Source of the DNA: Streptomyces sp. SID12488 | GTDB lineage: Bacteria; Actinomycetota; Actinomycetes; Streptomycetales; Streptomycetaceae | DNA length: 38,419 bases | Reading direction: 5' to 3' | Assembly (NCBI RefSeq): GCF_010548275.1 | Contig: NZ_JAAGLT010000051.1 | Location: 1 to 38,419, forward strand | Shown: positions 26,401 through 34,248 of the stretch, in pieces | How positions within the stretch are numbered: position 1 is the first letter of the stretch | How the letters are laid out: every line of letters begins with the position of its first letter | Notes under the pieces: generated by a model | Databases searched by the model: none | Seen by the model: only the letters and a program-made list of their open reading frames with translations | What the model was told of the DNA's origin: nothing | Program-made: the position numbers and the translations under genes

Positions 26401-26730
26401 ACCCCCGGTGTGCGCACTCCGCCGCCGGTGCCCGGCTACCTGTTCGGCATCGCCCTGGCGATCCGCTCGGAACTGGCCCTCCGGCTCGGCGACCGGGCTG
26501 CCGCGCGGGCGTTGATCCCACTGTTGAGCCCCGTACGTGACCAGCTCGCCGGCGCCGCCAGCACCTCCTTCGCCTGCCGCCCCGTCGCCCATTTCCTGGG
26601 CGGCCTCCACCGGCTCCTCGGTGACGAGCCCGAGGCGGACGTGCAGTTCGCCCATGCCGAGGTTGTCGCCCGGCAGTGGGGTTCGGAGCACCTGGCTGCC
26701 GCCGCACGCGAGGCCGCCGCCGGCCGCTGA
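23467..26730 (+). CDS. SARP/AfsR-type regulator with AAA ATPase and TPR region
   Basis: This is a 1087-residue regulator. It opens with the SARP winged-helix DNA-binding domain (MLCVRVLGPIGADIDGAPV, LGSPRQRALLALLL, DRLTDRLW, HVHVSNLRR), followed by a bacterial transcriptional activation domain (about 95-245). The ATPase domain has Walker A GEAGAGKS from residue 299 and Walker B AVIIDDLHRAD near 416-426. The C-terminal half is helical, TPR-like repeats, and there is no second DNA-binding domain. Such regulators often activate secondary metabolism, but no biosynthetic cluster is visible here. No ribosome binding site precedes the ATG; it is probably leaderless. Its last 80 residues are closely similar to the deleted SARP fragment at 27.8-28.0 kb on the other strand. 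Confidence 0.92.
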   Translation: MLCVRVLGPIGADIDGAPVHLGSPRQRALLALLLTSRGGVVPVDRLTDRLWRGRPPHKATASLHVHVSNLRRVLEPGRPPRGPAGVLVSTPPGYALRLPEDAVDAWRFEAAVRRARTVSPAEALPLLEEALGWWRGPAYGEWAGEEWAGAEVARLSELRTVAREFATVAALRAGRIAEAVPGAESLVRDHPLREEGWRLLALALWASGRQAEALAELHRAGTLIADELGLGPGDALTEVETALRTGRTEVLHAVVPEPGPAALAPAADELFVGRDDDLRALDDAARAARTGGGVVLVTGEAGAGKSALLARFRGRLLDEGWTVVVGRCPESDGAPPAWAWAEALGALARRTPPADPEALGALLYEQEASSESADPTADGPGRDAVRDGRAGSGRFRLHQAFSAWLRTAAGGAPLAVIIDDLHRADGETLALLERSADLAGAPVLVITAYRPTDAGDRLTNTLAELARRSPHRLVLGGLPAHDVGTLVTSVCGTPVGAATVTALTERTGGNPFYVRESARLLAAEGVLVAISEVPQGIRDVLRRRLRQLPTGALAVLQLASVAGQETEVSVLAEAADVSEHEVLDGLEAGVMAGLLTEPAPGRVRFAHTLVRDTLYTDLVGVRRARLHTRLAEVLRRLRPDDAAALAHHFARSGTAQTASLAADYSLRAAELAERRYAHDTAVELLDQAIECFALIPSAREERPGQLVFLLGRLLRAQIRAGAIVSARSTLQRAIETAEVVGSDDLVSAADGAWNGPPHSLSGPHGLVTPAAVDTFVDRLTARADLDPAVLARRASASADGAAASRAARRQLTVARAIGDPLLLACALTATAAMPHGAPTDRRELLAAEVRALGYAHDLPANRWVREHIGGMAAGARNDAGAVRRHAEEGLALAQRYRLVEAEAVSLSTMAMLAHVEGRFDESEALYTDVRDRLRHNGSAQGDFVHALGLITIRLSQDRVGHRVSQETDPLLRMLHAMSTPGVRTPPPVPGYLFGIALAIRSELALRLGDRAAARALIPLLSPVRDQLAGAASTSFACRPVAHFLGGLHRLLGDEPEADVQFAHAEVVARQWGSEHLAAAAREAAAGR

Positions 26731-26835
26731 GGGCTGGAGCCGCGCCGGCACTCCGGTTTCTGCCTGGAAGACTCCAGGTCTGTGCCCCAAAGGCCTTGTT
26801 CGGCATAGAGGCCCGGACAGGGCCGCAGCACCGCC

Positions 26836-26841
26836 TAGGTT
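26836..26841 (+). promoter_or_regulatory. Candidate -10 box for leaderless PNPOx-like gene
   Basis: TAGGTT ends 7 bases before the ATG at 26849, with CGGACA 16 bases further upstream as a possible -35. There is no ribosome binding site, so the mRNA may be leaderless. Confidence 0.4.
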
Positions 26842-26848
26842 TCTGCGC

Positions 26849-27781
26849 ATGACCATTCTCGACCCGGCCCTCACCGACACGATGGACGCGTACCGCACCT
26901 GCGAATTCGTGACCCTGGGGCGTGACGGCACCCCTCTGACGTGGCCGACCGCCGCCCGCCGTCGCAAGGACGGCACCTTGCTGGTGACGACGTCACTGGC
27001 TTTCGCGCAGAAAGCTCTCAACGTGCGCAGGGACGGCAGGGTGGCACTGCTGTTCTCCGACCCGACGGGCAGCGGGCTGACCGACGCGCCCCAACTGTTC
27101 GTCACCGGTACGGCGGTGTGTCCGGACGACATCGTGACGGGCCCCGAGGGCGCGGAGGACTACTGGACCACCCTGTTCGAGCGGCAGCCCGACAGCCGCA
27201 AGTACGTTGTCCCGCCCGGCCGGTGGCTCATGGGCTGGTACTACCTGCGACTGCACATCACGGTGACCCCGACGCGGGTGACCACCCGGCCCCCGCTGGC
27301 CCCGTTCGCAGCCACCGCCCCGGTCCCGGCCGGGCCGCGGCCACTGGGCGCCGGTCTGCTTGCCCGCTTCCCCAGCGCGGTGCTGGGCGCCCGGGACGCC
27401 TCCGGCGCACCCGTACTGGTGCGTACGCGGACCGAGCCGACCGAAGACGGCTTCGCCGTCGAACCGGACCCCGACCACGAGATGGTGCCGGGTCCGGCCA
27501 GTCTGCTGGTGCACCGGCACGACGACCGCCTCACGAACCTGCACAACGCGCTCGTACGGGGCGAGCTTCGCACTGACGGCGCCCGCTGGTGGGTGGTCCC
27601 GGAGAAGGTGATCGAGCCGACGGGCGCGGGCCGGGCTGCCGACATGTTCCGTACCCTGCGCAACGCCCGCAGAGCCACCGACAGTTATCTGGAACGGCGC
27701 GGTCTGGCCCGCCCGGTGGTGCGGTGGGACGGTTTCAGGGCCCTCGCCCACGAGGCGGCGGCGCGGCCTGTGAACGGATAG
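26849..27781 (+). CDS. Pyridoxamine-5'-phosphate-oxidase-like flavin/heme split-barrel protein
   Basis: This 310-residue soluble protein has an N-terminal PNPOx-like split barrel (about 10-140). It contains CEFVTLGRDGTPLTWP, KDGTLLVTTSLAFAQKALNV, DGRVALLFSD and TGTAVC, in the usual order for FMN- or F420-binding members. The C-terminal half (about 175-290: VLGARDASGAPVLVRTRT, LLVHRHDDRLTNLHNALVRG) looks like a second, diverged copy of the same fold. The substrate is not predictable. It lies about 120 bases after the SARP regulator in the same direction. The 3' end meets the end of the convergent SARP pseudogene. It probably has its own promoter. Confidence 0.83.
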   Translation: MTILDPALTDTMDAYRTCEFVTLGRDGTPLTWPTAARRRKDGTLLVTTSLAFAQKALNVRRDGRVALLFSDPTGSGLTDAPQLFVTGTAVCPDDIVTGPEGAEDYWTTLFERQPDSRKYVVPPGRWLMGWYYLRLHITVTPTRVTTRPPLAPFAATAPVPAGPRPLGAGLLARFPSAVLGARDASGAPVLVRTRTEPTEDGFAVEPDPDHEMVPGPASLLVHRHDDRLTNLHNALVRGELRTDGARWWVVPEKVIEPTGAGRAADMFRTLRNARRATDSYLERRGLARPVVRWDGFRALAHEAAARPVNG

Positions 27782-28159
27782 CGGCAGCCGCGCGGGCGGC
27801 GGCAGCCAGGTGTCCCGAGTCCCGCTGCCGGGCGACGGCCTCGGCATGCGCGAACTGCCCGCGCGTCTCGGACTCGTCACCGAGCAGTCGGTACACCTCG
27901 CCCAGTGAGTGGGTGAGCGGCAAGGTGGCGAACACCGTCGTGGCTGCGCCGCCCGGCTGGTCGCGCGGCGGAAGCAGCAGCGGGACGAGCCCGGCGGCAG
28001 CGCGGCGGTCCCAGCGCGTCGTGGAGAAACCGGCCGTACGGCCCCGCCTCGTCAGCCCGCCAGGAGCAGTGCCACAACAGCGCGTTGACGAGGGGCACCG
28101 AGGTCGACCGGGAATCCGCCTTGATCTGAGTGAGTGGACCCCAGGACCTGAACGCTCAG
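27780..28159 (-). pseudogene. SARP-type regulator with large internal deletion
   Basis: On the minus strand, 28159-28055 reads LSVQVLGSTHSDQGGFPVDL and LGAPRQRAVVALLLAG, the first 35 residues of a SARP DNA-binding domain. It hits a stop. From about 28013 to 27780, in another frame, it reads GLVPLLLPPRDQPGGAATT, GEVYRLLGDES and QFAHAEAVARQ, the last 80 residues of the same protein type. About 1000 residues between the two ends are missing. The C-terminal piece is a close copy of the end of the 23467-26730 regulator. It is inactive. Confidence 0.8.
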
Positions 28160-28244
28160 TGCGATCACGGATGTCAGGCCCACGGCAGGCAGCCGTGCAC
28201 GCCAAGAAGATGCCAAGCGGTGCTCCGGGCGGGCCCCGCCGGGG

Positions 28245-28601
28245 TCACCAGAGGTAGAAGCCCGCGGCGGAGGCCGTCCCGGTGGTGGAGACCCCGGTGC
28301 CGACGGCGTCGTTGAAGCTGAAGAAGCCGATGTAGCGGCCGTTGCTCTGGTACAGCTCGACGACGTCCTTGCTCTGGCCGGCGACACCGACCGTGGTGCA
28401 GGTGCCGGGGTCGACCAGCGTGGTCGAGGAGTGCGACGCGGTGAACACCGCGTAGGACGTGTAGTAGCCGTCCGAGCAGAGGGTGAACCGGTACGGCGTC
28501 GCGGCCTGGGCCGGTGTTCCGAGGACGAGACACGCCGCAGCGGCGGTGACGGCGGTGAAAGCGGCGGTGAACATGTGACGACGCCGGTTGGTGCTGGCCA
28601 T
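28245..28601 (-). CDS. Small secreted protein of unknown function
   Basis: This 118-residue protein has a basic N-terminus (MASTNRRRH), a hydrophobic segment and a signal cleavage site after PAQA (about residue 34). The mature part of about 85 residues is rich in Ser, Thr, Tyr and Gly. It has two cysteines (TLCSDGYY and GTCTTV), so probably one disulfide, and a hydrophobic C-terminus, FYLW. GAGG stands 6 bases before the ATG. I do not recognise the family. It is divergent from the ESX locus. Confidence 0.75.
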   Translation of the reverse strand: MASTNRRRHMFTAAFTAVTAAAACLVLGTPAQAATPYRFTLCSDGYYTSYAVFTASHSSTTLVDPGTCTTVGVAGQSKDVVELYQSNGRYIGFFSFNDAVGTGVSTTGTASAAGFYLW

Positions 28602-29217
28602 GGATACCTCATCGGGCAGGAGTACGGAGGCCGACGGGCGGTCGGCAGCCACACCGAACCATGGCCCGGGACGGCCCGCCGACAGCCCGTCCCGGGGTTG
28701 CCCGGTCGGCTCCCGATCACTGCACGATCGGCTCGCGTCGGCCCCGGCACGGGTACGCGCGACCTACGATCGGCCGCATACCCGCTTCGCGTCACCGGTC
28801 GTCCGGTGCACCGCCGGTGACCGTGTAACGCCTGGTCCGGCGGCGGCCGGGGCAGCGGAGAGCGTGGCGCCAAGCCGACGTTAAGCAGGCGCCAAGCCCG
28901 GCGTCGGAGGATCCGGGCATCGCTGTGTCGACGGCGTGAAGAGGAGCACACGCTTGTCCACCGCGAACATCACCGAGCCACACCCCGGGGCGCCCCGGCA
29001 GTGGATTCCGTCGCGCCCGTCGGCCTCCCCCGTGGGGGATCCGGCGGACCGGCGCGCCACTCTCGCCGGAACCGGAGGCGCCGGAGCCGGGTCCGCGCTC
29101 CCGGCCGGCGGCCACCGGAACCGGGCCCGTAGGGGAGGTGGTGTCCCGGGACCGGCGGTGGCCTCCGCCGGTCCCGGGACGTCACCGGCACCGATCCCTC
29201 CCTGGAGTGAAAGCGAC
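28602..29217. other. Long leader region before the ESX regulator
   Basis: About 600 bases separate the two divergent genes. At 28938-28946 a good ribosome binding site, GAAGAGGAG, precedes a TTG at 28954 whose frame runs without a stop into the LuxR-type gene. This would add 88 Pro/Ala/Gly-rich residues. A perfect 16-base-pair hairpin lies inside that stretch. Confidence 0.4.
29143..29180 (+). terminator. Strong hairpin upstream of the ESX regulator
   Basis: A perfect 16-base-pair stem (29143-29158 with 29165-29180) with the loop TGGCCT ends 37 bases before the ATG at 29218. It could be a terminator, an attenuator controlling the ESX locus, or simply a stable leader structure. Confidence 0.6.
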
Positions 29218-29919
29218 ATGCAGCACTACACCGTGGGCGACATCGAGACGCGTCCGGCGGCGAGCGCCGGAGGCCGGCGGGCCGTGGCGGGAACCGTGGC
29301 CGTCTCGGTGATCGCCAATGACCCGATCACCGGAGAGGGGACGATCGCGTGCCTGCGCACCTACACCGGGCTGAAGCTGCTGTCGGCCGACGAACGGCCG
29401 GGCGCCGACGTGATCCTGATGCTGGCGAACGAGGTCACCGAGAACACGATGCAGGTGATGGAGACGGTCGCGGACCGCTCGTCGAATCCCGGGATGGGCA
29501 TCGTGCTGGTCACCGAGCGGCTGCGCGACCAGCATGTGATGCGGGCCTTCCAGTGCGGTCTGCGAGGTGTGATGTCCCGTCAGGTCTCCGGGTTCAACTC
29601 GGTGGTGGAGGCGGTGCGCGAGGTCGGGACCGGCGGCGCGTATCTGCCGCCGCCGCTCCAGGGGTGGCTGGTGGACCGGCTCCAGTCGATCCAGCGCGAT
29701 GTGCTCGCACCGCTGGGGATGACCGCGTCGGGCCTGGAGACCCGTGAGGTGGCCGTCCTGCGGCTGCTCGCCGAAGGCATGGACACCACCGAGATAGCCG
29801 AGCATCTGAGCTACTCGGAGCGCACCATCAAGAACATCATCAGCGGCATGATGACCCGGCTCGGTCTGCGCAACCGCACCCAGGCCGTGGCCCACGCGCT
29901 GCGCAGCGGAGCCCTGTGA
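29218..29919 (+). CDS. LuxR-type regulator of the ESX locus, atypical receiver
   Basis: This 233-residue response-regulator-like protein has a receiver-like N-terminal domain (about 25-145), but the segment that normally holds the phosphorylated Asp reads VILMLAN, with no Asp at that strand end. It is therefore probably not activated by a kinase. The C-terminal LuxR helix-turn-helix lies at about 172-228 (LETREVAVLRLLAEGMDTTEIAEHL, YSERTIKNIISGMMTRL). GGAG lies about 10 bases before the ATG; a TTG at 28954 with a better site is an alternative start. It lies 178 bases before eccC in the same direction, so it likely controls the secretion genes. Confidence 0.85.
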   Translation: MQHYTVGDIETRPAASAGGRRAVAGTVAVSVIANDPITGEGTIACLRTYTGLKLLSADERPGADVILMLANEVTENTMQVMETVADRSSNPGMGIVLVTERLRDQHVMRAFQCGLRGVMSRQVSGFNSVVEAVREVGTGGAYLPPPLQGWLVDRLQSIQRDVLAPLGMTASGLETREVAVLRLLAEGMDTTEIAEHLSYSERTIKNIISGMMTRLGLRNRTQAVAHALRSGAL

Positions 29920-30097
29920 ACCACCGGACAGCCATGGCGCGCCGACCGCCCGCCGCCGGGCGGTGCCCCGCTTCCCCCGGAGGGAACGGCCGGTGGTCCT
30001 CGAGGGCAACGTCCGGGTCCTCGGCCCGGGTCCGGGACCTGCGGCTTCTATCGTCAGCGCGGCGCACGGGCGCCGTTACCGTGGAGAACACCTTTAA

Positions 30098-33000
30098 ATG
30101 AGCACTGTCATCGTGAAGCGCGCACCGCGCGTCCACGGGCCCGAGGAACCGTCCGAACAGGTCGAACTGGCAGAACCGCCGGTACTGGCCGAACCGGCCA
30201 CCGCCGACTTCTCCTCCGTCCTGGTCTATCTGCCGATGGCCCTGGGCACCATGGCCATGGTCATGATGTTCTCGCTGCGCGACGGCTCACCGACGACCTA
30301 TCTCATGTCCGGCATGATGGGCATCTCCATGGTCGGGATGAGCCTGGGCCAGCTGGGCCGGTCGGGTTCGGACCGCAAGCGGCAGATGCAGGCCGAGCGA
30401 CGCGACTACCTGCGCTATCTGGCCCAGTTGCGGCGCAGGGCACGGACCGCCGCCGACGCGCAGCGGACCGCCGCGCTGTGGGACAACCCGTCCCCGGGGC
30501 GCCTGTGGTCACTGGCGGGCGGGCCTCGTGTCTGGGAACGCCGCCCGGGGCACGACGACTTCGCGCGGATCCGGATCGGTCTGGGTTCGCGGGCCTCGGC
30601 CCTGGAGTTCCTGCCCCCGAAGACGAAACCGATCGAGGACCTGGAGCCGCTGTCGGCGATCTCGTTGCGGCGCTTCTCGCGGGCCGTGCAGAACGTGACG
30701 GGCATGCCGCTGCCGGTCGGGCTGCGGCGGTTCAGCAGTGTGGAGCTGACCGGTGATCCGGAGCAGTCGCTGCGGCTGGCGCGGTCGATGCTCGGGCAGC
30801 TTGCGGTGCTCCACTCCCCCGACGACCTGCGGATCGCGCTGCTCACCGACGAGGCGGGGCTCACCGAGTGGGACTGGCTCAAGTGGCTTCCGCACAACGC
30901 GCATCCGAGCCAGGAGGACGCCTCGGGTCCGCTGCGGCTGGCGGCCTGCGATCACGACGACCTGATGGAGCTCCTGGGCCCGGGGCTCACCGACCGCCCC
31001 GACCACGACCCGGCGTCCGTGCCCGGCCCGACCGAGCCGTTCACCGTGGTGGTGGCCCACCGGGTACGGCTGCCGGAGTCCAGCCGGCTGCTCGGCCCAG
31101 GGCTGCGCGGGACGGTGCTGCTCGACCTGACCGACGCCCTGCCCGGCGGCCCCAGGACGCTGCGGCTGACGCTCGGCGAAGGCGACGTCACCTTCCCATC
31201 GGGCGAGACCACCGGCACCGCGCGCGCCGACGGGCTGGGCAAGGCCGCCGCCGAGGATCTGGCGCGGCTGCTGGCGCCGCTGCGCACCAGCGGGACCGTG
31301 GACCTCGTCGACAAGCCGCTGGAGTCGGACTTCGACCTGACCGCGCTGCTCGGTCTGCGGGACGTGCGGACCTTCGACGTGGCCGCCAAGTGGCGCCCCA
31401 GGGCCGCCCTGGAGGCCCGGCTGCGGGTGCCGGTCGGTGTCACCGAGGACGGTGAGATCGTCGAACTCGACCTCAAGGAGTCGGCGCAGGGCGGCATGGG
31501 CCCGCACGGGCTGCTGATCGGCGCCACCGGATCCGGCAAGAGCGAGCTGCTGCGGACCCTGGTGGCCGCGCTCGCCGCCACCCACTCGTCGGAGGTCCTC
31601 AACCTGGTCCTGGTCGACTTCAAGGGCGGCGCGACCTTCATCGGCATGGACCGGCTGCCGCACACCTCCGCGGTGATCACCAACCTGGCCGACGAACTGC
31701 CACTGGTCGACCGGATGCGGGACTCCCTCAACGGCGAGATGATCCGCCGTCAGGAACTCCTCCGCGAGAGCGGGTACGCCTCCCTGCTGGACTACGAGAA
31801 GGCCAGAGCCTCCGGCATCCGGCTGGCCCCGCTGCCCTCGCTGCTCCTCGTGGTCGACGAATTCTCCGAACTCCTTGCCAACAAGCCGGAGTTCGTCGAC
31901 CTGTTCGTCTCGATCGGACGGCTCGGCCGAAGCCTGGGCGTCCATCTCCTGCTCGCCTCCCAGCGGCTCGACGAGAGCCGCATCCACCGGGTCGAGGGCC
32001 ATCTGTCGTACCGGATCGCGCTGCGCACCTTCTCCTCCATGGAGTCGCGCAGTGTGATCGGGGTGTCCCACGCCTACGAGCTGCCGTCCAGCCCCGGCCA
32101 CGGCTACCTCAAGGTCGACACCACCACGCTCGTCCGGTTCAAGTCGGCCTACGTCTCGGGTGCCGTCCCGGCCGGTGCGGCACCGCCCGACGAGCATGCC
32201 GAGCGGATCAGGGTGGCCGGTGAGGTCGCCCCCTTCGTCCTCGGGCAGGCCCCCGGTTCGGCCGCGCCGGATCCGGCAGGACCAGGGCTGGACAGCGCGC
32301 TGCCCGGTCGTCCCGACGACCGGCCGGAGCCCGACAGTTCGGAGAGTCTGCTGGAGGCGCTGATCGACCGGCTGGCCGGGGCCGGGCCGCCGGCCAGGCA
32401 GGTGTGGCTGCCGCCGCTGGACGTCGCCCCCAGCCTCGACCAGCTGCTGCCCGGCATCGTTCCCGACCCGGTACGCGGTATGAGCGCCGCCGACCACCCC
32501 GGTCTGGGCCGGCTGCGGATCCCGCTGGGCATGGTGGACCGCCCCTTCGAGCAGCTCCGCGAGATGCTGGTGGCCGACCTGTCCGGCGCCGACGGACATC
32601 TCGGTGTGGTCGGCGCCCCGCAGAGCGGCAAGTCCACCCTGCTGCGCACCCTGATGCTCTCGCTGTCGCTCACCCACACCCCGCGCGAAGTGCAGTTCTA
32701 CTGCCTGGACTTCGGCGGCGGCGGTCTGGCGTCGGTCTCCGGGCTGCCGCACGTCGGCTCGGTGGCCGGACGTCTGGACCGCGACCGGGTGATCCGGACC
32801 GTGGCCCAGCTGACCCAGCTGCTCGAACAGCGGGAGCAGCGGTTCACCGACCTCGGTGTGGAGTCGATGTCGGCGTACCGGGCGCTGCGGGCCCGCGGCG
32901 AGGTCGAGGACCCGTTCGGCGACGTGTTCCTCATCGTGGACAACTGGGGAACGCTGCGGCAGGACTTCGAGGAGCTGGAGACCCGGGTCAACGACCTGGC

Positions 33001-34069
33001 GGCCCGCGGACTGTCGTTCGGCATCCACCTGGTGGCGTCCGCGGTGCGCTGGTCGGAGATCCGGCCGCGCCAGCGCGACCTGCTGGGCACCAAACTGGAG
33101 CTGCGGCTGGGCGACTCGATGGAGTCCGAGGTCAAGTCGCGGATCGCCGCCGGGGTTCCGTCCCAGCCGGGCCGCGGCATCACCTCGTCCGGCCACCACT
33201 TCCTGGGCGCACTCCCCCGCCTGGACAGTTCGTCCGACGCGGTGGACCTGGCCGAGGCGACCCGGGCGGCGGCGGCCGAGTCGGCCGCCTTCTGGACCGG
33301 CCCGCCCGCACCGGGCGTACGGCTGCTGCCGACCCGGCTGCCCGCCGAGCGGCTGCCAGTGCCCGACGGCGACCTGCGGATGTGCCTGGGCCTGGACGAG
33401 GAGCGGCTCGGCACGGTCTGGCACGACTTCCGCGTCACCCCGCATCTGTTGGTCTTCGGCGACGGCGAGACCGGCAAGACCAACGCGCTGCGGCTCGTGG
33501 CCCGTGCCATCACCACCCGGTACCGTCCCGACCAGGCGCGGATCATTCTCGGCGACCCCGGCCGGGCCCTTGCCTCGTCGGTGCCGCCGGAGTACCGCGT
33601 CGGCTACGCGGTCGGCGGGGACGCGCTGAGCGACCTCGCCACCAGCACCGCCGTCTCGATGGGCAAGCGGCTCCCCGGCGCCGAGGTCACCCCGGAGCAG
33701 CTCGCCGGGCGGGACTGGTGGCAGGGACCGCGGCTGTTCATCCTCGTCGACGACTACGACCTGCTCGCGGCCTCCCCCGGGATGGCCGGCCCGCTCGCGC
33801 CGCTGGTGCCGCTGCTCGCGCAGGGCGCCCATGTCGCCATGCACGTCGTCGTCGCCCGGAGTACCTCCGGCGCGATGCGCTCCATGATGGATCCGCTGCT
33901 GCGGCGCATCTGGGAGCTGGGCAACCCGGCGCTGCTGCTCTCCTACCCCAAGGAGGAGGGTCGCTTCATCGGCGAGGCCAAACCCCGGACGCTGCCGGCC
34001 GGCCGCGCCCAACTCGCCACCCGGCGCGGTATCAAGCTCGTCCAGACCGGACTGGTGGAGGGCCGGTGA
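30098..34069 (+). CDS. eccC: ESX/type VII secretion ATPase EccC
   Basis: This 1323-residue FtsK/SpoIIIE-type motor of the ESX system fuses the EccCa and EccCb halves. Two transmembrane helices lie at about 39-60 and 66-87. Three ATPase domains follow. D1 has Walker A GATGSGKS from residue 475 and Walker B LLLVVDEF, D2 has GAPQSGKS from 839 and FLIVDNW, and D3 has GDGETGKT from 1121 and LFILVDDY. Only D1 keeps the canonical DE, as usual in EccC, where D1 is the power-giving domain and D3 binds the substrate signal. The ATG has GTGGAG about 12 bases upstream. The stop overlaps the GTG of a small frame leading to eccD (GTGA). It sits in the membrane with its ATPases in the cytosol. Confidence 0.97.
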   Translation: MSTVIVKRAPRVHGPEEPSEQVELAEPPVLAEPATADFSSVLVYLPMALGTMAMVMMFSLRDGSPTTYLMSGMMGISMVGMSLGQLGRSGSDRKRQMQAERRDYLRYLAQLRRRARTAADAQRTAALWDNPSPGRLWSLAGGPRVWERRPGHDDFARIRIGLGSRASALEFLPPKTKPIEDLEPLSAISLRRFSRAVQNVTGMPLPVGLRRFSSVELTGDPEQSLRLARSMLGQLAVLHSPDDLRIALLTDEAGLTEWDWLKWLPHNAHPSQEDASGPLRLAACDHDDLMELLGPGLTDRPDHDPASVPGPTEPFTVVVAHRVRLPESSRLLGPGLRGTVLLDLTDALPGGPRTLRLTLGEGDVTFPSGETTGTARADGLGKAAAEDLARLLAPLRTSGTVDLVDKPLESDFDLTALLGLRDVRTFDVAAKWRPRAALEARLRVPVGVTEDGEIVELDLKESAQGGMGPHGLLIGATGSGKSELLRTLVAALAATHSSEVLNLVLVDFKGGATFIGMDRLPHTSAVITNLADELPLVDRMRDSLNGEMIRRQELLRESGYASLLDYEKARASGIRLAPLPSLLLVVDEFSELLANKPEFVDLFVSIGRLGRSLGVHLLLASQRLDESRIHRVEGHLSYRIALRTFSSMESRSVIGVSHAYELPSSPGHGYLKVDTTTLVRFKSAYVSGAVPAGAAPPDEHAERIRVAGEVAPFVLGQAPGSAAPDPAGPGLDSALPGRPDDRPEPDSSESLLEALIDRLAGAGPPARQVWLPPLDVAPSLDQLLPGIVPDPVRGMSAADHPGLGRLRIPLGMVDRPFEQLREMLVADLSGADGHLGVVGAPQSGKSTLLRTLMLSLSLTHTPREVQFYCLDFGGGGLASVSGLPHVGSVAGRLDRDRVIRTVAQLTQLLEQREQRFTDLGVESMSAYRALRARGEVEDPFGDVFLIVDNWGTLRQDFEELETRVNDLAARGLSFGIHLVASAVRWSEIRPRQRDLLGTKLELRLGDSMESEVKSRIAAGVPSQPGRGITSSGHHFLGALPRLDSSSDAVDLAEATRAAAAESAAFWTGPPAPGVRLLPTRLPAERLPVPDGDLRMCLGLDEERLGTVWHDFRVTPHLLVFGDGETGKTNALRLVARAITTRYRPDQARIILGDPGRALASSVPPEYRVGYAVGGDALSDLATSTAVSMGKRLPGAEVTPEQLAGRDWWQGPRLFILVDDYDLLAASPGMAGPLAPLVPLLAQGAHVAMHVVVARSTSGAMRSMMDPLLRRIWELGNPALLLSYPKEEGRFIGEAKPRTLPAGRAQLATRRGIKLVQTGLVEGR

Positions 34070-34248
34070 CACCGCGTACCCGCAGTCCGGGGCCGCCACC
34101 TGTCCGCCTCGGGGGCCACACGTTCGCCGTCCGCGCCACCACCGTCATCGCCTCTGCTGTCCCCGCCCTTGCCGTCCCGGCCTCCGCCACCCACGCCCCC
34201 GCCGTCCCCGAACGCCGTGCACCACGGCACCTCCGAGGAACCCCTTGA
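34066..34248 (+). CDS. Possible 60-residue protein coupled between eccC and eccD
   Basis: A GTG overlaps the eccC stop (GTGA). The 60-codon frame ends in a TGA that overlaps the TTG start of eccD (TTGA). It reads MTPRTRSPGPPPVRLGG, then an Ala/Val-rich hydrophobic patch (about 25-45), then basic residues. Codon use is G/C-rich at third positions as in its neighbours. It may be a real small membrane-associated protein, or a leader frame that lets ribosomes pass from eccC to eccD. I know of no such gene from ESX loci, and it is too short to judge by family. Confidence 0.4.
   Translation: MTPRTRSPGPPPVRLGGHTFAVRATTVIASAVPALAVPASATHAPAVPERRAPRHLRGTP

Noticed and set aside
23299..27132. 1277-codon minus-strand open frame opposite the SARP regulator
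   Set aside because: Its protein is Gly/Arg/Gln-rich with no domain; it mirrors the third-position G/C bias of the real plus-strand gene.
29920..30097. WXG100 (Esx) gene or promoter between the regulator and eccC
   Set aside because: The 178 bases are too short for an Esx gene and encode no WXG motif; TATCGT at 30049 is a weak -10 candidate without a matching -35.
30509..34099. 1196-codon minus-strand open frame opposite eccC
   Set aside because: Low-complexity product and no start signals; it is an antisense shadow of eccC.
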